A stretch of 64,000 nucleotides of DNA, from NCBI GenBank assembly GCA_905250125.1, contig CAJNOL010001398.1, positions 1 to 64,000 on the forward strand, read 5' to 3'. The position numbers and the translations under genes were made by a program. The notes beneath the pieces were generated by a model, which had not been told where the DNA came from, did no database searches, and was given only the letters and a program-made list of their open reading frames with translations. Source of the stretch: Rotaria sordida (lineage: Eukaryota; Rotifera; Eurotatoria; Philodinida; Philodinidae). Below are positions 23,737 through 34,315 of this stretch, piece by piece. Within the stretch, counting starts at the first letter, position 1. Each line of letters starts with the position of its first letter.

Positions 23737-24826
23737 GTCGAGTACAAATCTCGTCGATATTTGACGCAAACTTAAATGTGCAATTATTGATCTACAGAAA
23801 TACGCAGAAAAATAAAGGTGAGAACCTCGATCTTTATTGTTTTTCGGAAAGTTTACTTTTATTGAAAACTATTTACTGAAGAACGGCTCAACTAAAATGC
23901 AGCACGACAATTGCATGCTATATATCACATATTTTATTTACGTATGTGTATTAATAACGAATAGAAAAGGAACAGCTCATGCTGCTCATCTGATTTCATA
24001 CAATCTATCACATCACGGAAACGTGGCCGCGTTATCTCACGTCACTCGCTTCACCAATTGATAGTTAGTCAGAATAGGTGGCGTATCAGTCCAGAATCCG
24101 TATCAAAAGGACGCAATGTGTCTCCATCTTATTACTTCAACCGACAAAAATCACTTAAATTTAATTGAATCGAAAGAAGAGTTTTCACAATCAAATAAAA
24201 TTCAAGATTTTTCTCGCAGAAATCGAAGTTGCAATCACAGACATAATAAAAACAGCTTGAAGGTGTCGTCATAGAGAAGAAAAGAAACATGGTGGTGGTA
24301 TAGACAGAAGATATTTTCTCTTTCTTCATCATTCACCCATATCACTCAGGTGACCTACAGCGACAGCAAGCAAAATAGGTAATTATTGACAACACCAATC
24401 ATAGATGGATACGAAGCGAATTAAAATGGATAGAAGATGTCTCTCTGTTCTGAAAGAGACCGAAGCAGTCAGTTAATAGAAGAAGAGAGAAAATATGAAA
24501 CCTTGACGAGAGAGATGAATCGAAAGAGTAAAGCTAGAGTAAGATGATGATGTACTACGACAATTACAAATTGATCTAGAAAATGATGAATTTAATTCGT
24601 ACTATTTCTCTAAGCTCAAATCTGTTAATCAAAGAGCATGCGTAAAATCAGGCCTAGAAATTATTATCAGAAAGATTTCTTTCTCATCTTTTCGACACCG
24701 ATATTCGATCAATTTTATACTTCGTCCAGAGTATAATTATCAGTCGAACTGATAGATAATGACATTAATTGATTGAGATTCTGCATAATGATTCAAGATT
24801 GTTTATTCAATGCAAGGCGGATAGAC
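23737..24826. other. Intergenic, no supported gene
   Basis: Frames at 23837-24061, 24132-24332 and 24773-24967 are short and lack domains. The first few hundred bases should contain the VWA gene promoter. Nothing else is recognised. Confidence 0.4.
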
Positions 24827-24837
24827 AAGTGTCGAAT

Positions 24838-25381
24838 AGTTCCCTCAGGAAGATTTGGAACTGTTAGAAGAATTCCCAGAAACCTTTTGAAGTTGCAGAT
24901 GAACTTGGTATATCTCTCTTTCCTCACTACTCATTCCCCGATTATGATTAAAACACGTCACTGTTGATCTATAGCTACTTTTGTTGTTTACACGGTCTGA
25001 TCTATCTTTTACTCATGTTTTTCTAGTCGTTGCCGGTCTATGGCTGTGGTTCTCTTTTATATATGGTCCCGTCTTTTTCTTTTTCTTTTCTTTCCTTTTT
25101 TTTGGTTTTTTCTTCTTTTTTTCTATTTTTCCTTTCGTCTACTCTCGTTGTGTTTCTTCTCGCTTGCTCTTATTTTTGTTATCATCATCTCGTCGTTCTC
25201 TTCCTTTTTCTTCTCCATCATGTTGTTCATCCATCTATTTTTTTTTTAATATACCTTTCTTTCTTTCTTGTTCTTTTCTCTTTTTTTTTTGCAGCACACT
25301 GAGGATCAAGGTGAACTCCTCTTTGTACTGTTAGGCCCATTTGGGCACAGATCCCCTCAACTGCTTAATAAAAAAAAAGAA
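24838..25381 (+). mobile_element. Retroposed insert with polypyrimidine tract, A-rich tail and 11-bp target duplication
   Basis: AAGTGTCGAAT occurs exactly at 24827-24837 and again at 25382-25392, directly after an A-rich tail (AATAAAAAAAAAGAAA). Between them are about 230 bp of unspecific sequence, a T/C-dominated tract (25070-25294) ending in a splice-acceptor-like TTTTGCAG, and a compact tail with CTGTTAGGCCC and GGGCACAGATCCCC. Poly-A plus target duplication fits target-primed reverse transcription. The insert could be the 3' end of a non-LTR element or a retrocopied transcript. Three overlapping Phe/Ser/Leu-rich frames here are products of the T-rich tract, not genes. Confidence 0.5.
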
Positions 25382-25439
25382 AAGTGTCGAATGTTAGAAA
25401 AATAAATATGAGGAGGACTCAGGTCCATGGTTAAGAATG

Positions 25440-26480
25440 ATTCATACATAAGATGTCGAGTTTACTAGAACAACCAGTTGGTATCGTAGGAACAAGTGAA
25501 CTTATACGAAATGTTGATTGTATCTATGTTTAATACTGTAAATGTCTGAGCGGAAAGTATAGAGAAAAGCATCAATGTAATCTGATGGTGGCTTTCGATG
25601 ATATCGAACAAATCCTTGATGTTCTCCGATCTAAAATTGGCTTCCGAATGAATCGAGAAGTGTATCAATTTGTTATTAGGTAATGTTTTTAGTCGAAAAA
25701 CAGTTAGCTTTGATAAAAATAATTGACAATGATGTTTTCTCATTAGTATCTATCCAATTTAATAAGATTTGCCTCAATGATCGAATGATTCAAGTTAGAT
25801 ATGGTTTTCTTAGAAAATTGAACATTAAATGTTGTTAACGTATGTCACAGAGCTTTAAAGAAATTGACGGATTCGTTGATGCTAAATGTTGATCATCATT
25901 AAGATTATTCAATAGTAAGCAAAGGTTTCAAGTAAAAGATGTTCATTCCAATAGCCGATTTAACTCATTCACATGGCAATAGTTTCTTAAGATTGAAAGA
26001 TGTTCGAGCAATGACACAATCACTGTTGGAATATGAAAATTTCCTTGTGCATTCAAACAACAATCAATAAGATTAGGCAACTTCCAAATACTGTTGACTA
26101 GGTGTAGAGCATTCATATGTCTAAATGGAGAATCACATTTAGCAGTTTCTAGACGAGTAAGACACGGCAGAAAATGATATTCGATCATTATTTTGTTCAG
26201 AAAATTAAACGTAAAGAGAATAAATGCGTGTTCATTTAGGTTTTTTTATCGGTCGTCAATTGAATTTTCTCCAAAGAAAAGTAATCGATGGCGAAAAAAC
26301 GGAAAACAAAGACATCCAATAGATGTGGTAAAAAGTTTTGAAATGAATATGATAAAGATTCGTTTCGAGAAGATAAATTTGAAAGAAATGTGCTATTTTG
26401 TACACGATCTGAGCAAGCATGATGCACTGATAGTTTTGTAAGACGATATTTCAGTGATTCTATCGGATGCACTTGCAGAA
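25440..26480 (-). pseudogene. Decayed F-box/LRR-type protein gene of the bdelloid family
   Basis: The minus strand carries pieces of the long F-box/LRR-like family common in bdelloids. The clearest piece (26188-25943) reads L-P-C-L-T-R-L-E, F-R-H-M-N-A-L-H-L-V-N-S-I-W-K-L-P, then L-L-E-H-L-S-I and N-E-L-N-R-L-L-E before a stop. Further downstream, after several stops and frame changes, about 25640-25600 reads like the family's C-terminal 'SF.(S/T).F-W-I-E-E-H-Q-W-F-V-R' block. No intact F-box was found; degraded fragments may continue to about 27900. Family assignment rests on remembered sequence patterns. Confidence 0.45.
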
Positions 26481-28052
26481 CATTAGAATGTTACCCATTA
26501 AGATATTATTCGACATGTTCAAAAATTCTATACAAATGTTAATGCACACGCCACGTAGCTTAAATGATGACTTATTGATTTCGGACTTTAGTGAAGGGAA
26601 TTTTTTCTAATAACAGTCTTTGTTAATGCTGTGATTAACGGAAGATAATTACAACATCGATAAAGTCATGATGGAAGAAACTTTCTCCATCAACGATTTG
26701 ATTAGAATTTCTCAATATTATTCTACGAATCTTACTACGTAGTAATTAGTTCAAACATTCATGTCGTTTAGTCGAATTCGCTGAAATATTTAGTAAAAAT
26801 TTGATTATAAAACAGGTCAATGCTTCTTTGACCATTGGATCTTCAATAATCCTCCGACTTGATTAAAAATCAAGAACTTGTTAATAAAGACCTTTGCTTT
26901 TCCTATTATACAAGTGCTATAACAGCAGCACTCGATTAAACTTTTCATTTACTTGAGTATTCAATTGGAAATGTCTAACATCAAGTAGAAATCGAATCAA
27001 TGTCGATTATACAGTTTGAGCATGTCGTATGGAATGATGTTGTAGATCGTTTCTCAAACCTTACCTACTCATCACGATTGTTATAATCTGAAATATTTCA
27101 TCGTGCAATAATACATCATCTCTTCTCATTTCAACAAATTTAAGAAAACACAGTGATTCTCATTTTGAATATGAAAAAATTCTATCAATCAAGCAATTTT
27201 CTTCGATAGTTCATAAGGAAAAAATGTGAAAGTGATTAATTTCATTTCATCTGACGATCATTGATCATCATGTTCAAGAGAAAATCGCAATGATCCAGTA
27301 GGATATTGCTCTTATTCAAAGATTTAACATCAATCTTAGTAATTCAATCAGATCTTCAAAGTGTTATCAAACTTTGTAGTAGTGCACGGATCACTATGAT
27401 TCACTGATTCGTTGAAATGAATGATCGATACGAGGAATCCAATCATCTTTCAATATTGTTCATCAATTTAGATATAAATCGTTTTTTTTCAATCTTGATC
27501 AATCTTTATCCCAATGTCAAGTGAAAAGATCAAGTACATCAGATTGACAATCGAATAAAACTAATCATAGATCGGAGCACAATATGATCTGACATTCGAT
27601 TTAGTGAAAAAATAGTTTCTTCTCACTTTTTTGACGAATATTCTTCATAACATTTATTGTTTATTGTTTTCCACATCCACAATAACAATCGCCAACTCAT
27701 TATCTTGACTCTTGTTTCTTAATAATCATTATTTCAAAGTGATAGAGTTCTCTTTTGTTGGCCATTTTAATACTGTGACGTTCATTGTTTTGAAGTGACA
27801 CAAGATAAGAATAAGTTTTCAATTTGCCGACAAGTTCAGATCATTGTTCACTGCACACAGAACACTTCAACTATTCGATAGATCAAAATTCAAATCATCC
27901 TTAACATTTGTCTTTTTTTTGCATAGGGAAATTTCAGAAATCGAGGATTACTCAAAGATAGATACAAAATGTTTTAGATTGATGACCAATCAGAATATTT
28001 GATAGAACTTTATGAAAAATGGGTTTTTTTCCATGTAATTCATCATTATATA
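26481..28052. other. Intergenic; possible upstream remains of the F-box-type pseudogene
   Basis: The minus strand shows isolated coding-like runs broken by many stops, for example around 27080-27480. They could be the N-terminal half of the decayed F-box/LRR gene, but no motif is clear enough to call. Confidence 0.3.
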
Positions 28053-28654
28053 CTATTGTTCATTTCAAAATATAATGTACTCCACTGTTTTTTGAATAAC
28101 TCAAGAACACAATTAACTAGAGACCTGCAGTTTTCACCAATCGATAGAGGTGACAGGGGCATATCTTTTATTCGAATATTGTATAAGATAAAATCATTTT
28201 AAAATGAGTGATTTCTGTAGAACATTGCAACAAACGTATAAAAACTGTCTGTCATTCAGATGAAATTTTTATTTTCACATGTGATCTAGGAAGAGCAACT
28301 TCAGATCTATAGTTCAATATATAATTTGAACGATTATCTTTCCATATCCTAATGTTGACCAAATAAAGTCGTTTATTTACTAGCACGAAAACTATGGATT
28401 TATTCCAATTTTTAAGCAAATTTTCTTACTTTTAGTCAAAATTTCATCTGAATGACAGACAGTTTTTATACGTTTGTTGCAATGTTCTACAGAAATCACT
28501 CATGTTAAAATGATTTCATCTTATACAATATGCGAATAAAAAACATGACCCTATCTGCTCTGTCGATTGATGAAAACCGAAGGTCTCTCGCTGATTGTGT
28601 TCGTGAGTTATTCAAAAAACAGTGGAACACATTATATTTTGAAATAAACAATAG
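28053..28654. repeat. Long fold-back element with ~218-bp arms
   Basis: Arm 28053-28270 and the reverse complement of 28437-28654 are nearly identical. They share TTTCTGTAGAACATTGCAAC, CTGTCTGTCATTCAGATGAA and CCACTGTTTTTTGAATAACTCA. The spacer is about 166 bp. Neither arm codes for a protein; the + frame at 27999-28202 runs through the left arm by chance. The element ends about 100 bp downstream of the B-box/NHL gene's stop codon. Confidence 0.85.
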
Positions 28655-28684
28655 GCGATAGAAGATACTTCTATTCAAAATGAT

Positions 28685-28690
28685 TTTATT
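28685..28690 (-). other. Polyadenylation signal of the B-box/NHL gene
   Basis: TTTATT on the plus strand is AATAAA on the minus strand, 63 nt beyond the stop codon at 28753. It lies just outside the fold-back element. Confidence 0.5.
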
Positions 28691-28752
28691 TTTCGATTAT
28701 TTGTACAAGACTATGATAAAAACGTTAAAACAATGCCAATTTTCAAAACTCA

Positions 28753-31700
28753 TCAACTTTGATCAATATTGAACTTTTGTACCCGATGATTTCCTTGATC
28801 ACTCACATAGAGATTACCCTCTTGATCAAATGACAAGCCAATGGGACAATAGAGTTGATTCGATTGATTTCCTTGACCATTTCCACCAATGATGACAGTT
28901 CCCTCTGTAGATCCTTGACGCCAACGCATTATTCGATGATTCGAACAATCAGCCACATAGACAGTACCTAATTCATCCACGACAATTCCATGGGGATTTG
29001 ATAATTGTGTGAGACTATTTCCTTTACCATGACCACCAGCCACAACAATACCTTGTTTTGCACCTTCTATCCATTTCATTACACGATGATTATCCTTATC
29101 TGATACGTACACTGAATGATCTCGATCGACGCATACGTACGTTGGTTGATTCAATTGATCAAGGCGATTTCCTTGTCCATTTCCACCGGCAACAATTGTT
29201 TCTTGACGTTTTCCCAGTCGATATCGTCTAACTTCATGTTTATCAAAATTAGCAACATAGAGAAATCCATCATCGTCCATTGTCAAGCCCGAACATCCAA
29301 CATTTGAGATGATTGTTTCTCCATTTGTACCATTTTGAAGAGACCATCGAACAACTCTTTCATTGTCAAGATCACAAATGATGAGACTATCTCTTTCTTT
29401 ATCAATAATCATATCTGTTGGATTGTGCAATTGATCAGAACGATGTCCGCTTTCATTTCCACCGGCTATAATTCGGCCAGTCGTCACATCACATTTCCAT
29501 TCCATAATACGATGATTCGAGCAATCAGCAGTGTAAACAGTTTGATCATTACCAACATACAAACCATTTGGATAATGAAGTTGATTCGTTCCATTACCAT
29601 ATCCATTTCCTCCAGCTACAGTGATACCATGCTGAATCCATGTTGCATTTTCATTCAGATTTGCACTGCGTAGAAGTGGTACTGAAAAAAAACACAATTT
29701 TGTCCATTGATGCTAGATCAATATATGTGGATAAAAATCAATATTTAAAGTGCAGAATTTTGATCAAGAAAGAGAGAGGAGAGGAAGAATAGTTCTATTC
29801 AATAATCATATGGAATAATGTCTCAAGATTAATCTCATTGTTTTGATATTTTGAATGAAGAAAAGTCTAAAAATTTCTATTGAATGATAATTAATATTCA
29901 AATTAAAGATCGAAGATTCTCTTCATCTTTCAAACAATCTTTAGTAATAAAATGTCACTATTGATCATTACAGTCAATGAAGATAATTTGACAGTGTCGT
30001 TTTTTTTCGAATATAGAATTATTGAAAATAGTCTGTAGACGATTGAAATGATTATTGAATTTCGATCGAAATCGATTCAATCCAAATTTTCACTTTAACT
30101 ATTTTCCAATGGAAAAAAAAGCAACTGAATGTCGTCAATACTCTCTTGGAAATGAACTTCAAGTTAAGAATTATTGATATGATGTCAATGTTTTTTGTTT
30201 CGAAGAAAAAAACGATCGATACTTTAAGAAATATTTGAAATATGACAAAATCATTGAGAAAAAAGGTTATTAACTTTCTATTATCATTTAGAAACAAAAG
30301 TTTTAAAAATACTTGACACGATTATTTATTTTTGAAAAAGTCTTAATGTAATTTATTTCTTTACTTTTCACTGAATGTCAGGCGAACGTGAAGAGAATCG
30401 CACTTTAAGTTTTTCACATATATCATTCAGAGAAAGTTTCTCCATCATTTTATTCTGAAAAGTGATTAGATGGAGACAAATCGAATAATTCAACAGTATG
30501 TAATGCACATTGAAGTAGATAGGTGAAATGGCAGAACCGTCTTTCGAAAGAAATATTTACTGGTATAAAGTCTTTCAAAAGGAAATAATTGAATTTATTT
30601 CTGTCAGAAACATACTGAGAAATGAAATTTCAAACATTAATGATAGATTTATCGATCGTTGTTTTGATTTTGTTTGATTTCCTATTGAAAAATAAAGATA
30701 AACGAATCATTTTCATATTTCGAACAGTTGTATTTCTTTTCTTTTGGTTCATTTTTGAAAAACAAATCCATCGTATTCTCCTTAATTTCTATTTAATATC
30801 CTTTTCTGATATCATCTCGAAATGTTCATCATATGAAGATTTTGAACGAAGAAAATCTCATTGTGATTAAATTAGATAAATAAATGATGTCAAATATTTA
30901 TCTTCGAGCTATTCATAACTTTTCAGTTATTTCAAGGGATTGTATCTCGAAGTTAAATAGATTACTGTTTATCGAGTCAGATTTCGTGAAAATTGAAGCT
31001 CGCGTGATTATTTTGTTTTCGTGCGTTCCAAAGAGAAACATTCTTCAAATATTTCAATGTCGTAAATAACTGTGCTTCTATTTTGACGAACAAGATAATT
31101 CAATTAAAACTAATCATAATTGTTAACTATCGACAGTTGTTTCATGTTATTTCTATCTTAACAGTAAAGATCGTAGAGGAAAAATTGTGTTCTGAAAATT
31201 TCATCTTAAAAAATTTCCGGAATGAAATTACCCAGGTCAATCACGCCCGATCGGATCCTGTCGGTTCCAAATAATTCCGACTGAAACCTATCTCAATTTT
31301 GTTGGAATCCTAACTAATGGATTCCGACGTCGGATCTGACATCGGATTTGCATAAAATCCGATCGAATCCTGTCTGTTTTTGTCGGATTTTACCGGATTC
31401 CGGTCCGGATATCGTCGGAATCCGTTAGTTAGGATTGATTGACCTGAGTATTTAGCATAAAAAAATTCTATGATCGAATGTGATAATTATAATTAAACTA
31501 CTTAGAAAATTGGTATTTTTTCTCAAGTATTCAATGATTCTATAGTATTGCTGTATTCATGTTTCTAATAACATTTAATATGAATTGTAAACAATCTTTA
31601 AACTTATTCAAAGAATAGATTATTGTACTCATCATCATCAATAAAATTTACTTTTCTTAACATAATTTGGCAGTAAACTTGTTTCTGTAAAATACAATTT

Positions 31701-34315
31701 AAAAGGAGTGTTGAAGTACATAAGGTAAAAATTTGGACTCATTTCTCCAGATTGTGGATACTCTGAGAACCCACCATCAACTGCACAAGATGTTGTTGAT
31801 ATACGATCAAAGACCGAATATCAATAGCGTGTTATCATAAGTTATGAACTACTTGGTGATTCCAGTTCGAAAAGAATAAGTAAAAGAATGATTTAGAAAA
31901 GTGTCACAAAACAGATCGACTAAAACAATCTCTTCGTGGTTATCAAGAGTAGCTACATCGTATTTCACATGTTAATCCCGCAGAGATCATGCTAACAGCT
32001 TTTCTATTCGAATTGAATTTAGAATAAAAAGATTTTCATTCCTTTCAGTGAACAAAATTTGATAAATAATCTATTGAAGTTTGTCAAATATCATCGAAAA
32101 TATTCCGATATTGATGTAATTAGATTCATCGAGAAATGTCTTGTTTAATGTTCCTCAAGAAATATATTGTATAATACTCAGTCGAGATATTTGAATTATT
32201 TCTCAATTCTTTTTAAAGATTCTTGAATGTTCAAATGTGAACTATTTCATTTGTTTCTCTATATTAGTTTTCAATGAAATTTTATTGAAATATATAAATT
32301 GATCATTTGTAATCATTTGAAAAAAGAAACAATCATTTGGATTTTTTTATATTTGAAATAATTTTATTTTTTTTTTATCGATTCGAAATTGAAATTCAAC
32401 TACAGTTCAATTCCCCATCAACATCTTAGAAAAAAAAAACTTTTTATATTCATTCTATGAACATTCGAATGAGATACAAGTCAGTAGAAGATTTAGTTTA
32501 TCCATCGATTCAACTCAAGAACAATAAAGAAATACCAGAAAAAGAACATTGTCTTTTCTTTGCAATTACAATCGACTGAAGCTTGAGACTCGAACATTTG
32601 ATTCTTATAGAAATATTGAATTCATTTTTTATTCACTTGTCATTTGATAATTCATTAGGAAATTGAATTTTGAATATTTTAAAAAAAAATTTTTCAATGA
32701 TTAAAATGCTTTCATTTATGAAATTATTTTCAGACGAAGGAAAAGTTTAAAGAATGTAATATTGAATGAAGATCTATGAAAATCTTCGAGAATGATTCTT
32801 ATTTTAGCATTGATCAGACTTTCAAAAACAATTCCTGTTTTTTGAATTGAACGATGAATTTGTTTATTGAGATTTTAATTAGAATATTTAGGATTAGAGG
32901 TTAATGATTCGAAATGAATAAAAGTCAATGCTCTCTTCTCATTGTTGAAAGTTAAATTTTGATAATTGAAAACAATAAGAAAAAGTGAAATTCATGAACA
33001 AATAGAAGATCTTCGAAATCATTTGATTCTCATCAAAGTTCTTGTTAATTTTCTTATAGGAAAAAAAGAAATCTTCTATTAGAATAGTTTTTTATTAAGG
33101 TTTCTCAAAAATCGATCTTAGCCCAGGAACATCCAGATTGCATGAAACTTTCAGGATATGTTAGAGCTGGCGAGTAATGGCTATTGTCAAATTTTCAGCC
33201 TCTTATCATGACGTTTGACAGAGATATTCACCAAACAAGGATCAAAAATAGTTCTATCGTATCTTCGAGATCTCTCTGTGGGTCTTCATTTTATACATTT
33301 AAATTTTTTTTTTGGTTGAAAGCTTGTACCTAGAGGTAGCCTCTCTCGTGGCCCTTTTTTTTTAAAACTCTTACTTTTTAAGCGAAGAAAAGGGCTGACA
33401 AGTTTAATGACTCAAAAAACCCCTAAGAAATGGTACTGTTTTTTATAGATATGTTTTCTTATATGATAATCAAAAGTCTTATTCTTAAAAAAAGGGCCAC
33501 GAGATGCCTAGCCTTAGACACAAGCTTTCAAACAAAAAGAATATTTGACTTTATCTTTTACCGTGATAGAATTCTACTGGCGCTACGTCGTTAAATGCAT
33601 GTTCTGAGAAAAACGAAAAATGATTTTCGGTTTGTTTTGTAAAAACAACTGGTTTTTCGAATAGAGGATGACGAAAATTTTTGGAAAAAAAGAGATGTCA
33701 AATAAAAATCTTTGATTGATTTGTAGAAAAATTTCTTTTCTTCTATATTGTTAGTGCAATGTACTCACAGTTTTGTTGTTCTTCTCGAATGTAAATCAAT
33801 TGATTCCAATCAATTTGATCATCATCAATAATGATTGATTTATTTATATCTTTTTGAATAAATTGATCAAGTTTTTCTTGTACTCCATTAATTTTTTGTT
33901 TAAGTCGATCAATATCATTTTCTACAAAATTTTCTTCATCTCGACGAAAACGAATTTCTAATGTAATAGGTTCAAGATATTTTGTTATTATTATTTTTTG
34001 TTTATCGATTAATTCGCCAAGTTCATGTTGAGCTTTTTCTGCTGCTTTTTTTATTTTTTTGATTGTTATTTTTTTCCATTGTTCAATTTGATCAAAAAGA
34101 TCCGATGATAAATAATTTGATTTTTCTAATTTTTGTATTTGATCAAGAAGTTCATCATGTAATCTTACTATTTCATTATCGAATTTTATTGATAATTGTT
34201 GTTCATGTTCTTTAAAATCTTTTGAACAAAAATATTTTTTACATCCAATACAAAAGCATCTTGCTGCAGGTTTATTACAGATTGAACATAAATTTGTTTC
34301 ATTTCCTGTTGCCAT
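28753..34315 (-). CDS. B-box-like zinc finger / coiled-coil / NHL-repeat protein (TRIM-like without RING), 2 exons
   Basis: Exon 1 (34315-33769) starts at an ATG. It encodes a B-box-like zinc-binding segment (C10, C13, C22, C25, C30, H37) and a charged coiled coil (about 38-165). It ends at a GTGAGT donor in phase 1. Exon 2 (29681-28753) follows a TTTTTTTTCAG acceptor in the matching phase; the joining codon becomes TTA. Together they give 491 residues. Exon 2 carries six NHL repeats, each with a D-x-x-N-H-R-V/I core variant, enough for a six-blade propeller; the blades alternate with A-G-G-N-G-x-G-N linkers. B-box plus coiled coil plus NHL is a familiar architecture, used for protein or RNA binding, and is abundant in bdelloids. 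The 4,087-nt intron contains repeats. If the join is wrong, there are two separate genes and the NHL exon lacks its 5' end. Confidence 0.72.
31233..31446. mobile_element. MITE with 11-bp terminal inverted repeats and iterated CGGAT words
   Basis: The termini are CAGGTCAATCA and its exact complement TGATTGACCTG. The 214-bp interior is much richer in G+C than its surroundings and is made of repeated GGATTCCGA, TCGGATC and CCGATC words in both orientations. It lies in the large intron of the B-box/NHL gene. The CAG start and subterminal repeats suggest hAT, but the flanking 8-mers AAATTACC and AGTATTTA do not match, so the superfamily is unproven. Confidence 0.6.
31702..31955 (+). repeat. Dispersed repeat, copy 1 (second copy at 58380-58612)
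   Basis: Same-orientation similarity with 58380-58612 runs the whole length: AGG.(A/G)TGTTGAAGTA.ATAAGGTA.AAATT, then TTGTTGATATACGATC, AATATCAATA, and TAAAACAATCTC(T)TCGT / TAAAATAATCTCGTTGT with AACAAGAGTA-type ends. Position 13680-13710 shares a part (TTGTGGATGCTCTGA against TTGTGGATACTCTGA). This copy is intronic and codes for no protein. Confidence 0.6.
33316..33531. repeat. MITE with ~48-bp inverted termini
   Basis: The left end TTGAAAGCTTGTACCTA and the reverse-complemented right end TTGAAAGCTTGTGTCTA continue in parallel to CTCGTGGCCCTTTTTTT. The element is 216 bp, non-coding, and sits in the large intron of the B-box/NHL gene near its first exon. Confidence 0.65.

Noticed and set aside
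24981..25334. Three overlapping Phe/Ser/Leu-rich frames
   Set aside because: They are translations of a T/C-rich tract in all three frames, with no domain or conserved composition.
29116..29673. Plus-strand frames opposite the NHL exon
   Set aside because: They are shadows of the repeated NHL coding sequence.
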